The notes beneath the pieces were generated by a model that saw only the letters and a list, made by a program, of their open reading frames with translations, ran no database searches and was not told where the DNA came from. Shown here one piece after another: positions 26,314 to 35,388 of a stretch of DNA of 64,000 nucleotides. The translations under genes and the position numbers were made by a program. This DNA comes from CAZOOK01 sp964581385 (lineage in GTDB: Bacteria; Pseudomonadota; Gammaproteobacteria; Nevskiales; Nevskiaceae). How positions within the stretch are numbered: position 1 is the first letter of the stretch; each line of letters begins with the position of its first letter. The DNA lies in assembly GCA_964581385.1 (NCBI GenBank), contig CAZOOK010000013.1, positions 1 through 64,000 of the forward strand, written 5' to 3'.

Positions 26314-27333
26314 TTAATTTCGCGTGTAATTTTTCATGAACGGCCATACGTCGTCGCTTTCGACCGTGATATCGCTGTTGTCGCCGATAATAATCCCAAT
26401 CAGGTTAGAGCCGAGCTTGCCGTAGCCGGTTCCACAGCTTGGACTTCCATACCAGCAGTGACCTCCATTTTCGACACTGCATCCGGTCACCGTTACGCCG
26501 GCCGGGCAGCCCGTGTATGTCGCGCAGGTGGTATCACCACCGCTATTTGGGAAGCTCGCGGACGTCGTGTTCGAGGAGCAGCCGTTCCAGGTCGCTATAT
26601 AGGGCATAGAGCTTTCGAAGCCGCTGTACGGAACAATCGGGTCACTGGTGCCATGGAAGCTCAGCACTGACACCTTATTTTCTGGCTGGCAACTGCTCTG
26701 GGGATTCAGCACGATTTCGCCGGAAGCCGTAACGATTGCGGCAATCATGTCGGACGCTTCGCATGCCAGGCGGAAGCTCATGAAGCCTCCGTTGGATACG
26801 CCGGTCGCGTAGACCCGATGAGTATCGACATTCAGATGCCTTCCCACTTCCGCGAGGATCGCCCGGAACAGCGCGACATCATCAAGCCCCATCCGGCGGG
26901 CTGAGCCGCAGCAGCTCCCGGCATTCCAACTCCATTTATAGCCGTTGGGCATGATCAGAATAAAGCCGTTTTCGTCGGCTTGATCAATCAGGCCGCCCTT
27001 CCCATTGAAGTTGTTGCCGCTGGTATTAGTGCCGTCGATGCAGAACAACACAGGATTTTGCGAAAGACCGTGGATGCAGAAAACGACTGGAGTTGGTGTG
27101 TTCTTGTTGTAGCCCTTCGGCACATGCACCTTATATTCTCGCTGTAATCCCCGCTGACCTCTTACGCCGCTGATTGCGATATAACTTTGCGACTTCAGAT
27201 CTTTCGGATAGTCACCCGCTGACCAAGCGCCAACGGGCGGCCTGATGGTAGTCGTATCGGCAACTGCGGGTGTTATGGTGCAACCCAAGACCGCGATCAG
27301 CGCGGTGATCGCATATAGTTTGCGCGCGAACAT
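26314..27333 (-). CDS. Secreted PHB-depolymerase/LpqC-type esterase, paralog 3
   Basis: A 339-aa exported hydrolase, the most divergent of the three. The ATG at 27333 is preferred over one 30 codons upstream because GGAGG lies nine bases before it and a signal peptide (FARKLYAITALIAVLGC…AVAD) starts there. The nucleophile box is ATGVSNGGFMS, the oxyanion region VVFCIHGLSQ, a classical acid site SDPIVPYSG is present, and the His is in NGGHCWYGS. It lacks the GDLNSMNQFA segment shared by paralogs 1 and 2. Probably the ancestral-like copy of the triplication, an inference. Confidence 0.8.
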   Translation of the reverse strand: MFARKLYAITALIAVLGCTITPAVADTTTIRPPVGAWSAGDYPKDLKSQSYIAISGVRGQRGLQREYKVHVPKGYNKNTPTPVVFCIHGLSQNPVLFCIDGTNTSGNNFNGKGGLIDQADENGFILIMPNGYKWSWNAGSCCGSARRMGLDDVALFRAILAEVGRHLNVDTHRVYATGVSNGGFMSFRLACEASDMIAAIVTASGEIVLNPQSSCQPENKVSVLSFHGTSDPIVPYSGFESSMPYIATWNGCSSNTTSASFPNSGGDTTCATYTGCPAGVTVTGCSVENGGHCWYGSPSCGTGYGKLGSNLIGIIIGDNSDITVESDDVWPFMKNYTRN

Positions 27334-27652
27334 TGGACGGTTTCCTCCCACGCTGTTGTCATCAGTCGCCGTGCGTTGCAGCGATTTTTTGTGGTTCGTT
27401 CCCGCCACCACGGTACCGGCCACTTCCGTTTCACGGTGCTACTGGAAGTGTACTCATACCGCATGATATCCGTGGAAAGCCTGCAGGTGCGATGAGTCGT
27501 GGAGATCACCCGCAGCGGTCAATTCCCGATCAGAGCTCAAGAAATTTCACCAACTCTGTTTTGTGCCGCCTTGTAGAGGCAGGTCTCCGGCCAAGACAGC
27601 TTCTACAGCGAGTGAGAAGTCAACTGCCGACGCATCTCCCGTGCAGAGATCG
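27334..27652. other. 319-bp intergenic stretch upstream of paralog 3
   Basis: It must carry the promoter of the third esterase (minus strand). Both flanking genes read leftward. I see no convincing gene, long palindrome or T-run terminator for the desaturase ends at its right border. Confidence 0.4.
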
Positions 27653-28636
27653 TCAGAGTGCAATCGTCCGGCCGTAAAGAAAGTCGAACGCGAAGCTGCG
27701 TGCGGTTGTCTTGCGATCAGCATAAGCCGCGAGCTTTTCCAATCGCGCAGGAATTTTCATCAGCTTTTCCTGTATAGCGCGGCCGGTCGCCGATAGTCCG
27801 CTCAGCGCATCGATTTTCCAAAACGCAAGTAGATCGGACACGATTTTCGCGTAGTGACGCGGACCGTAGAGGTCGCCGCGGCGCACGACTTCGGCCATTT
27901 GGTCGTAGCCCGGCATCAAATGTCCCGGCATCGCCAAAGCGGGCATCACGTGCAGCAGCGACTCAAGCGCGCGATTAGTGTCACGCCGCAGAATTTCGTT
28001 GAACGCGTTGCGGTAGAAATCGTAGTGCCGCGATTCGTCGGCGGCGATATGCGCGAGGATGCTTTGGATTTTCGGCTCGTAGGTGCCACAGGCACGGCCG
28101 GTGTTCGCGTGCGCCACCTGTGTCGCGCGCTCCTGCAGACTGGTATAAGCGAGTAGCCGGTAAGGATCGTGTTCCCAGTCAGGGTTGAAGCTGGATTCGA
28201 TGTACGCGTACTGGAGCTTTTCGAGCGCGCCCATGTTGAACAGGCGCGCATCACGCACGTAGTCGCGCAAAGCACAGCCGTGGCGATCTTCTTCGGCGGT
28301 CCAGACATTGTTCCAGCGCGACCACTCGGATTCGTAGCCGAGGTGTATCGCGATCAGACGATGAAAATGCGGCAGTCCTTCCTCGGTCAGCAGGTTCAGT
28401 GCGACGGACACACGCACGGCGTCGGGCAGGCCGCGCGCAGCGTCGCGCACGCGCGCGAGTTCCGCATCCGCTTCCGGTGGCATCTGTTCGTCCGCGGACA
28501 TGAGTTCGTTGGGAAACCAGAGTTTGCGTCGCGCCAGATGATTGTCGGTTTGCTGCTTAACGACTGGCTCGATGGACATAAGCACCGCCAGCTGGTCGGC
28601 CGTCCCAAACCCCCCCCGGGGAATTGCACTACCCAT
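27653..28636 (-). CDS. Acyl-ACP desaturase
   Basis: A ferritin-like diiron protein of the stearoyl-ACP desaturase (FA_desaturase_2) family, about 327 aa, introducing a cis double bond into acyl-ACP. Iron ligands are in WTAEEDRHGCALRDY (EExxH) and HIAADESRHYDFYRN (second ExxH), with a further Glu in LTEEGLPHFHRL. Soluble, no membrane helix. The ATG at 28636 has AGGAG ten bases upstream; a downstream ATG at 28579 (SIEPVVKQQ) lacks one. Between them lies a run of eight C on the plus strand (28610-28617), so the extreme N-terminus depends on correct reading of a homopolymer. Confidence 0.85.
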   Translation of the reverse strand: MGSAIPRGGFGTADQLAVLMSIEPVVKQQTDNHLARRKLWFPNELMSADEQMPPEADAELARVRDAARGLPDAVRVSVALNLLTEEGLPHFHRLIAIHLGYESEWSRWNNVWTAEEDRHGCALRDYVRDARLFNMGALEKLQYAYIESSFNPDWEHDPYRLLAYTSLQERATQVAHANTGRACGTYEPKIQSILAHIAADESRHYDFYRNAFNEILRRDTNRALESLLHVMPALAMPGHLMPGYDQMAEVVRRGDLYGPRHYAKIVSDLLAFWKIDALSGLSATGRAIQEKLMKIPARLEKLAAYADRKTTARSFAFDFLYGRTIAL

Positions 28637-28905
28637 GACGCGATCACTCCTGCGTGATTCTGAACTCAACTACCTTTCGTAGCCCGTCGCGCCGGCCGTT
28701 TTTTGTTTCGGAATCCGTTGCGTCGTCATGCCTCGACATGGCACGCGCACGCTTTATACGGTTCCTGCCCGCGACGAGCTTTCCACCCGTGTACAGCTGT
28801 GAACAATTATACGAACCAGTATGCCGTGGAAGGCAAGCGGCTTTCGACTAACGTCGAACAAGGCCCTAGTCCATGCAGACATCGGTCCGTGTGCTGAAGA
28901 TATAC

Positions 28906-29466
28906 CTAGCTGTGCCGGATCAGCGTCAGGAATTCCTGACGCGTACGCGGATCGTCACGAAAGCGGCCGAGCATCATCGATGTGGTCATTGAGGAATTTT
29001 GCTTTTCCACCCCGCGCATCATCGCGCACAGGTGCTTGGCTTCGATGACGACTGCCACACCCTTGGCGTCGGTCACTTCCTGAACGCAGTCGCCGATCTG
29101 CTGTGTGAGGTTTTCCTGGATTTGCAGACGGCGCGCAAACATATCGACGATCCGTGGAATCTTCGATAATCCGATCACTTTACCGTTGGGCAGGTAGGCG
29201 ACATGCGCGCGGCCGATAAACGGTAGCAAGTGGTGCTCGCACAGGGAGTAGAGCTCAATATCGCGCACGATCACCATCTCATTGTTGGTCGAAGAGAAGA
29301 TCGCATCGTTGACGATATCTTCGATCTTCAGGCCATAACCCTGCGTGATGAACGCCATCGCCTTGGCCGCACGATGCGGCGTGCGCAGCAAACCTTCGCG
29401 ATCCGGGTTTTCGCCGACAGCTTTGATGATTGCTCGATAGTGCTGTTCCACGGACGAGTCTCGCAT
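28906..29466 (-). CDS. folE: GTP cyclohydrolase I
   Basis: A 186-aa enzyme converting GTP to 7,8-dihydroneopterin triphosphate, the first step of folate/pterin synthesis. Zinc and active-site motifs are YSLCEHHLLPFIGRAHVAYLP and the later LCAMMRGVEKQNSSM (second Cys ligand). The C-terminal LTLIRHS is typical. Full length. Divergent from the ParB-like gene with 43-46 bp between starts, so promoters overlap. Confidence 0.95.
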   Translation of the reverse strand: MRDSSVEQHYRAIIKAVGENPDREGLLRTPHRAAKAMAFITQGYGLKIEDIVNDAIFSSTNNEMVIVRDIELYSLCEHHLLPFIGRAHVAYLPNGKVIGLSKIPRIVDMFARRLQIQENLTQQIGDCVQEVTDAKGVAVVIEAKHLCAMMRGVEKQNSSMTTSMMLGRFRDDPRTRQEFLTLIRHS

Positions 29467-29512
29467 ATAGTGATCCGGAATTATCCCACAGTCGCCTCGT
29501 CACGCCCCGTTG

Positions 29513-30310
29513 ATGGCTTCCCGTTCCCAGACGCCGCAGCGCGTCATCCAGATTCCGGTCGATCTGATTCGCGCCGGACGTTTGCAGGCGCGCAAGCGTT
29601 TCGACGCCGATGCGCTGGCCGAACTGGCGCGTTCGATCGCTGATCTCGGTGTGGTGCAGCCGGTGGTGGTGCGCGGTGACGCGCGCGGTTACGAACTGCT
29701 GGCAGGTGAGCGCCGCTGGCGCGCGGTGCAGCTCGCGGGTCTGCACGAGATTCCGGCAATCGTGCGCAACGATCTGGCCGAGGATGAAGCGGAAGTCCTT
29801 GGACTTATCGAGAACCTTCAGCGCGAGGCGTTGTCTCCCATGGAGACGGCCGAGGGCCTGCGCGCACTTGGCGAGCGCTACGCGCTGACGCATCAGTCAA
29901 TCGGCGCGCGCATCGGCAAGTCGCGCGCATACGTAAGCAATTTTTTGCGCCTGCTCACCCTTGATATTGAAGTGCGGAACTGGATAGACGACGGACAATT
30001 GTCGATCGGTCACGCGAAAGTGCTCGCCGGCGTGCCGGCCTCCGCGCAACGTGAGTGGGCTGCGCGCGCGATTCAAGAACGTTGGTCGGTGCGCACGCTG
30101 GAGCGGCGCGCCAGCGTGCCTGCGGGGGTAAAGACTGCGCGCGGCCGGCCGGTGGATGTCGAACGTCTCGAGCGCGAACTTGCCGACCATCTAGGCTACC
30201 CGGTCGAGGTCAGTGCAGTGCGCGACGGCAGCGGCGAACTGCGCGTGCGCTTTCATTCGTTGGATGAACTGGATGGACTGTTGGCCAGGCTTGGATTCGA
30301 TCCGGGCTAG
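29513..30310 (+). CDS. Orphan ParB/Spo0J-like partition protein
   Basis: About 265 aa. The N-terminal ParB/sulfiredoxin-type CTPase domain shows QIPVDLIRAGRLQARKRFD, LARSIADLGVVQPVVVRG, the box GERRWRAVQLAG and IENLQREALSPMETAEG; the helix-turn-helix follows (LTHQSIGARIGKSRAYVSNFLRLL) and a short C-terminal domain. Chromosomal ParB usually sits beside parA near gidAB; here the neighbours are folE and a metallopeptidase, with no parA in the window. It may be a second ParB, a Noc/KorB-like regulator, or a displaced chromosomal gene. ATG at 29513 or the overlapping TTG at 29510. Repeat copy D follows its stop. Confidence 0.85.
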   Translation: MASRSQTPQRVIQIPVDLIRAGRLQARKRFDADALAELARSIADLGVVQPVVVRGDARGYELLAGERRWRAVQLAGLHEIPAIVRNDLAEDEAEVLGLIENLQREALSPMETAEGLRALGERYALTHQSIGARIGKSRAYVSNFLRLLTLDIEVRNWIDDGQLSIGHAKVLAGVPASAQREWAARAIQERWSVRTLERRASVPAGVKTARGRPVDVERLERELADHLGYPVEVSAVRDGSGELRVRFHSLDELDGLLARLGFDPG

Positions 30311-30782
30311 GCTCTTTTATCAATTACCGTAGGCTCAGCGACTAAAGTAATTGATGATCGGTCCTAAAGATGGAGCCCGGTCTGCCGAAGTGGTATTGGG
30401 GGTTGCGCTGAATATGGGAAACTGGGTACGCAACGTGTCATCGCGATCTGTGCCGGCGGCGCGGTCAGCGCTGGCCGCGCGCCGTATGCGTCCAGTCCGA
30501 ATCCGTATGTCGAGGGCACCGCTAGGGTTCGCGCTGTGTGTTGAACATCATCCGCGTGACGACGGTAAAATCAGCGATCCGCATTTTGTGCGCGACAATA
30601 CCTTCGGATATCCCGGCAAGAACCTTGGCTGGATTTTTGCGCGTGACGCCGATGTGAACGATGCTGCATATCAATCGCGGTCCGCGCGTTTCGCGGATCG
30701 TGGTCACAACCCGCCGCGTTTCCGGCGTGTGCTGCAAAGGTTGGGGCCGATCGGCCTCGCCGATCACTACTAAGACTTCAGC
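30311..30782. other. Stretch without a confident gene
   Basis: After repeat D, open frames exist on both strands (plus 30351-30773, minus 30522-30905). The plus frame has a protein-like middle (DDGKISDPHFVRDN) and the minus frame has slightly higher GC at third codon positions, but neither shows a family, a good start or a ribosome-binding site. It may hold a decayed gene. Confidence 0.4.
30316..30358. repeat. Palindromic intergenic repeat, copy D (after parB-like gene)
   Basis: Arms ATCAATTAC (30319-30327) and GTAATTGAT (30347-30355) are perfect, with a 19-nt loop holding the start of the core. The 23-nt core (30336-30358) begins CAGCGACTAAAG and matches copy B at 19 positions. The element starts within 6-9 bp of the stop codon at 30308-30310. 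Confidence 0.65.
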
Positions 30783-31565
30783 ATGGATTTGAGAGAAGGG
30801 CTCACACCACGCTCGTTCGTACGCGAACGGGTCAGCGCCAAGGCGCGAAGTATCCGCATCGAAGTGCGACCGGACGGTCAGGTCTGGCTCGTCATCCCGC
30901 GTCACGTGCCACGCCGCGTCGCTTACGATTTTCTCGCCTGTCGCAGCGAGTGGATACGCCTCAAGCTCGCCGAATTCGATCGCAAGCGCAGCACGGCGCC
31001 GCCGCCGCTGACGCTGCGCTGGGATGGCACCGATCGCATTCTGCTGCGCGGCGTCGAGACGCCGCTGCTGGTGACACCCGCGCGCATCGCGCGGCCGACC
31101 GTGCGATTCACCGACAGCGTCAATCTGTTATGTGCGCCCGCGGTAATGCGCGAACCGGCACTACTTGCACGTGCGCTCGGTGCAGCTCTGCGTCAGCTCG
31201 CGCGCAGCGACGCGCGGCGCATGCTCGACGAGGAAGCCGGGCGTCTTGGCATCGACTATACCGGTCCGCGCATCGCGGAGCAGAAATCGCTGTGGGGCAG
31301 TTGCAGTCCGGATGGACTGATCAGTCTCAACTGGCGGTTGGTGCTGGCGCCGCGCGAGGTGTTCCGTTATGTGATCGTGCACGAGCTCTGTCATCGCCGG
31401 CACCTGAATCATTCACAGCGTTTCTGGGGCCTGGTCGAGCGGCAAATGCCGGAATTCGAAACTTGGCGCGTATGGCTGCGGCGCCAGGGCGCCGGCCTGC
31501 ACGGACTGCTGCCGAAAGGCGAGCGCGAGCCGCTGCCGAGGCAGCGGGATCTGTTCGAATCCTGA
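30783..31565 (+). CDS. YgjP-like zinc metallopeptidase (DUF45)
   Basis: A 260-aa cytosolic protein of the YgjP/M48-like (formerly DUF45) family. The zinc site is VIVHELCHRRHLNHSQRFW (HExxH plus downstream His). Other family hallmarks are KARSIRIEVRPDGQVWLVIP near the N-terminus and EQKSLWGSCSPDGLISLNWRL before the zinc site. Length agrees with the family. The Shine-Dalgarno is weak. Members are proposed peptidases; biochemical evidence is thin. Confidence 0.88.
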   Translation: MDLREGLTPRSFVRERVSAKARSIRIEVRPDGQVWLVIPRHVPRRVAYDFLACRSEWIRLKLAEFDRKRSTAPPPLTLRWDGTDRILLRGVETPLLVTPARIARPTVRFTDSVNLLCAPAVMREPALLARALGAALRQLARSDARRMLDEEAGRLGIDYTGPRIAEQKSLWGSCSPDGLISLNWRLVLAPREVFRYVIVHELCHRRHLNHSQRFWGLVERQMPEFETWRVWLRRQGAGLHGLLPKGEREPLPRQRDLFES

Positions 31566-31662
31566 TTGCCGATCCCGGATCGGTTGCTCCGGCAGTTGTA
31601 TTGTTCATCGCTCGCGGGTAACTTTTGTCATAAGTTGCCGACCGTATCGGGAGAAAATCGCG

Positions 31663-32064
31663 ATGGCCACGCTGGATTCGGTCAGTGTTAGGGATTACAT
31701 GAGCACGAACCTCATCACGTTCACTCCGGACATGGAGGTCATGCGCGCAATCAATGAGTTGGTCAAGCACCGTATTTCCGGCGCGCCCGTGGTCGGCAAG
31801 GACGGCAGCGTGGTTGGCATGCTCTCGGAACGGGACTGCCTGAATGTCGGCCTCATCGCGGCGCAGGAAAGTTGCGTGGCCGGGCCGGTGAGCCAGTTCA
31901 TGACGGCGAAAGTCGTCTCCGTCGATCCCGATACCAATCTCACTCAGCTTGCCAGCATGTTCCTCAGCAATTCGTTCCGGCGTTATCCAGTCATCGACAA
32001 CGGCAAGCTTATCGGCATCATTTCACGTTCGGATGTGCTAAAGGCTATCAATAGCCTCTGTTGA
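31663..32064 (+). CDS. CBS-domain pair protein
   Basis: A 133-aa protein made of two CBS motifs (VSVRDYMSTNLITFTPDMEV…GMLSERDCLNV and VSQFMTAKVVSVDPDTNL…GIISRSDVLKAI), forming one Bateman module that usually binds adenosyl nucleotides. No catalytic domain is attached. CGGGAGAA precedes the ATG. It converges with the hybrid kinase gene, nine bp between stops. Confidence 0.88.
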   Translation: MATLDSVSVRDYMSTNLITFTPDMEVMRAINELVKHRISGAPVVGKDGSVVGMLSERDCLNVGLIAAQESCVAGPVSQFMTAKVVSVDPDTNLTQLASMFLSNSFRRYPVIDNGKLIGIISRSDVLKAINSLC

Positions 32065-32073
32065 GTCACTTCG

Positions 32074-34656
32074 CTACGCTTGCACCCGCTTGCCGGGCGC
32101 CGTTTCGCTGCCGCGGAAAATACGATCGAGCGCATCTCCCAGTTCCTCGACAGTGTTCGGCTTCAGGATCAGGTCGCGCAGTCCCATCCCCAGCGCGGTT
32201 TCCTGATCCTCGGCCCGAACGTAGCCGGAAGTCATCACGATCGGCAGCTCGGGCCGGATTTCCAGCAGGCCGCGCGCGAGCGCGAAGCCGCTCATTCCAG
32301 GCATCGAAAGATCGGTGACAGCGATGTCAAAGTCGTCGCAGTGTGACCTGAACGCTTCGAGCGCCGCCGCCGGATCGGTGAATGTGGTGACGCGGTAGCC
32401 GAGCCCCTGCAAGATGCGCGAAGCCAGAACGGTGAGCGCTTTCTCGTCGTCGATGTAGAGCACATGCTCGCCGTGTCCAGCCGGAACCTGCTTTTCAGCG
32501 GGCGCCTGAGCGCGGACATTGTCCGTGCTCGCCGGAAAGTACAGATGAAACAGGGTGCCTTTGCCTGGCTCGCTGTAGACAGTGATCACTCCGTCGTGGT
32601 TCTTCATAATGCCATGCACGGTGGACAATCCGAGCCCGGTACCGGTGCCACCTGGTTTGGTGGTGAAGAACGGATCGAAGATGCGCTCGCGGGTGGCTTG
32701 GTCCATGCCGCAGCCATTGTCGCTCACCGTCAGGCGCACGTAGCGGCCCGGACGTAGTTCCACACTGACGTGGCCGGCGTCGTCGCCATGGTTCGCCACG
32801 TCGCAGCGGATGTCGATGATGCCTGGTGCGTTGCCGATGGCATACGCGGCGTTGGTGCCAAGATTCATCAAGACTTGATGCACCTGCGTCGCGTCGACGG
32901 CGACGGGTGGCAAGTCCGCGGCGAAAGTCGCACGGATATCGATGGTCGCGGGCAGCGTCGAGCGCAGCAGTTTGAGCGCTTCGTCGACCACTTGCGGTAG
33001 CTGGCTCACTTCGCGTCGGGCTTCCTGCTGGCGACTGAACGTAAGTATGCGCCGTACCAGGTCGGTTGCGCGGCGGCTCGCCTTGTCGATTTCTGCGAGT
33101 GCTTCCCACGCGGGGTTATCGTGGGGCAGGTCGGCAGCGGCCAGCCGTACATTGCCGGTAATCGCCAGTAGAATATTGTTGAAGTCGTGCGCGATGCCGC
33201 CGGCCAGCGTGCCGAGCGCTTCCATCTTTTGCGAGCGCAGCTGTGTTTCCTCTACCCGTTTGCGCGCCGTAATGTCGATACTGGCGCCGATCAGTCGCAG
33301 CGGGCGGCTGTCGGCATCGCGTTCGACACGCCCGCGCGACTGGATCCATTGCAGTGCGCCGTCGGCGCGCACGTTGCGAAACTCGGCAAAATAGTCCTTG
33401 CCAAGACTGGTGCTGGCAATGAAGGCCTCGCGCACACGCGGCAGGTCTTCGGGATGTACGCCCTGCATGCTCTGTTCGAGCGAGAGTTCGATGGAATCGC
33501 TACCGGGAAATCCGACTAATTCTCGGGTGGCGCTGTCCCACCATGCGATCCGCCTGCCGAAGTCGACGATCCAGGTGCCGATGTCACCGCTCTCCAGCGC
33601 CGCTCGCAGACGAGCTTCCGAGTTTCGCAGTGCTTCTTCGGCGCGCTTGCGCTCGGTGATATCGCTCAGGAAGCCGTACCAGAGAATGCTGCCATCAGCC
33701 TCGCGCTCGGGCGTGGAACGGCCTTCGATCCAGATTTCCCCTTTTTCGGGATGCTGCACACGATAGTCACACTGCCAGACCGTCATGGTTTTTGCCGAGA
33801 ATTCGATTGCGGCCTGCAGGCGTGCGGAATCGTCCGGATGCGTCATCGCATAGACTGGGCTGGCATCGCCTTCGAGATCTTGTGGCCGTACTCCGAGAAT
33901 CTCGCGAATGCCGGCGCTGGCGTACGGAAAACTGTCGCTGCCGTCGGGACGCAGGCGATAAGCGACGATAGCGCCGGGTGCCGCTGCTGCCGCGACTTTG
34001 GAGAGCTGCGCTTCCTTGCGCCGCATCTCCTCGCGCAGTTCGCGCGCTTCGTTGATATCGATGCTCGACCCGCACCACTTGAGAACGCGGCCGTTATTGT
34101 CGCGTACCGGCATTGCGCGCGCCTCGAACCAGCGCCAAGTGCCATCGTGGCGACGGATCCGGCACTCGGCGGAATACACAGAGCCCGTCTCCACAGCAGT
34201 ACTCCATCGACGGCGGAGGTGATCGCGATCTTCCGGATGCATGTATTGCAACCAACCTAATCCCAGCAGACGCACCGTGGAGACGCCGGCATAGTCCGCC
34301 CATTGCCGGCTGAGGTAGTCGCACCTGCCGTCGTCATCGCAAGTCCACACTAGTTGCGGCAATGAATCGGCAAGCTGCTGAAAGCGTCGTTCCTCCCTGC
34401 TTCGGTCCCAGTGATTGAGCAGGCGGGCGACGAGATAGGCCGCTGCCGCAAGCACAATGCCGCTGGCAAGCGCGAGCAGGCCAGTATCGACCACCGTGAA
34501 ACGCGCCGCGGTCAGCAGTGTTGAGTCGGAAAGTGATGCAGCGAGCGCCGGCGAGCCGAAAAGGCATGAGGAGAACATCGTGACAAGACGAAACGAATCC
34601 CCGCGCAAATAACAATCCGGAGCCTTGCCCGCAACGCTATCGCGACATGTCCGCAT
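32074..34656 (-). CDS. PAS-containing hybrid sensor histidine kinase
   Basis: About 860 aa. One transmembrane helix (about 54-80), then three PAS domains (RFQQLADSLPQLVWTCDDD…; FPYASAGIREILGVR…; RLRAALESGDIGTWIVDF…), a HisKA domain with GTLAGGIAHDFNNILLAI (phospho-His), HATPase_c with MNLGTNAAYAI, DNGCGMD and TGTGLGLSTVHGIM, and a C-terminal receiver (VLYIDDEKALTVLA, phospho-Asp in IAVTDLSMPGMSG, Lys in LILKPNTVEE). The start at 34656 has GGGGGAG four bases upstream; the longest frame adds 40 codons. No partner regulator lies next to it. The signal is unknown. Confidence 0.9.
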   Translation of the reverse strand: MRTCRDSVAGKAPDCYLRGDSFRLVTMFSSCLFGSPALAASLSDSTLLTAARFTVVDTGLLALASGIVLAAAAYLVARLLNHWDRSREERRFQQLADSLPQLVWTCDDDGRCDYLSRQWADYAGVSTVRLLGLGWLQYMHPEDRDHLRRRWSTAVETGSVYSAECRIRRHDGTWRWFEARAMPVRDNNGRVLKWCGSSIDINEARELREEMRRKEAQLSKVAAAAAPGAIVAYRLRPDGSDSFPYASAGIREILGVRPQDLEGDASPVYAMTHPDDSARLQAAIEFSAKTMTVWQCDYRVQHPEKGEIWIEGRSTPEREADGSILWYGFLSDITERKRAEEALRNSEARLRAALESGDIGTWIVDFGRRIAWWDSATRELVGFPGSDSIELSLEQSMQGVHPEDLPRVREAFIASTSLGKDYFAEFRNVRADGALQWIQSRGRVERDADSRPLRLIGASIDITARKRVEETQLRSQKMEALGTLAGGIAHDFNNILLAITGNVRLAAADLPHDNPAWEALAEIDKASRRATDLVRRILTFSRQQEARREVSQLPQVVDEALKLLRSTLPATIDIRATFAADLPPVAVDATQVHQVLMNLGTNAAYAIGNAPGIIDIRCDVANHGDDAGHVSVELRPGRYVRLTVSDNGCGMDQATRERIFDPFFTTKPGGTGTGLGLSTVHGIMKNHDGVITVYSEPGKGTLFHLYFPASTDNVRAQAPAEKQVPAGHGEHVLYIDDEKALTVLASRILQGLGYRVTTFTDPAAALEAFRSHCDDFDIAVTDLSMPGMSGFALARGLLEIRPELPIVMTSGYVRAEDQETALGMGLRDLILKPNTVEELGDALDRIFRGSETAPGKRVQA

Positions 34657-34887
34657 CGTCTCCCCCACGCCCCTGATGCATCTGCCGACTTTGAGTCGGC
34701 ATTTATTGGGCGGTGCGCAAGCGGATTGTAGCAACAGCATTTGTCCGGCGGTGCAAATGGTGCGCCGCGACAACACTGTGTAGTGAACCCCGTCGCCGCT
34801 TTTGGGAAACGAGGGTGGTGGTGAGTGTCTCCGTCAACTCAGCTTCAGAACGGTCGTCGCAGCAATCGAAGCGAAGGCCGGCAACCT

Positions 34888-35388
34888 CTACGGCATCATG
34901 CTGCGGCAGTCGACGGTTTCGCCACCGCGGCGACGGCGGAAGCATTCGCGGATCTGCTGTCGCTGCTCGGGCGGCAGCGCGCGGAACTGCTGGAACTGCT
35001 CCCGAAGTTGCTGTCGCTGTTCGGGCGGCATGGTCTTGAAGCGCTGATAGCTCTGCACGAGCCGCTGCTTCTGCTCCGGTGTCAGCTGCTGAAAGCGCTC
35101 GCGGATTTGCTGGCGTTGCTCAGGTGGCAGGCTACGCCAGTGCTGCAATGTTTCCTTGGCGCGCTGCTGCTGTTCCGGCGACATATGCTGCCAGCGCACG
35201 GCGCCCTGGGCCAGCCGTTGCTGGCGCTCCGGTGGTAACTGATCCCATTGATCATGCAGGTTCGAAAGAAGCTGCTGCTGCTGCGGATCGAGATTCGACC
35301 ATGGGACGCCGCCGCCATCAGCGAACGCGGCGCTGGTCAGGGTCAGCGCCACGATCATCGCGAAAAGGCTAACGCGGAGATGGCGCAC
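34888..35388 (-). CDS. DUF3106 secreted protein
   Basis: A 166-aa exported protein with a signal peptide (cleavage near AAFA-DG, residue 23). The mature part is a Gln/Arg-rich helical repeat in which LPPEQRQQ[LI]RE[RQ]FQQ-like units recur about five times, as in DUF3106. The family is widespread in gamma- and betaproteobacteria next to a sigma factor and a membrane anti-sigma-like protein, as here. It starts at a GTG overlapping the previous gene by 20 bp. A periplasmic sensing role is speculation. Confidence 0.82.
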   Translation of the reverse strand: MRHLRVSLFAMIVALTLTSAAFADGGGVPWSNLDPQQQQLLSNLHDQWDQLPPERQQRLAQGAVRWQHMSPEQQQRAKETLQHWRSLPPEQRQQIRERFQQLTPEQKQRLVQSYQRFKTMPPEQRQQLREQFQQFRALPPEQRQQIRECFRRRRGGETVDCRSMMP

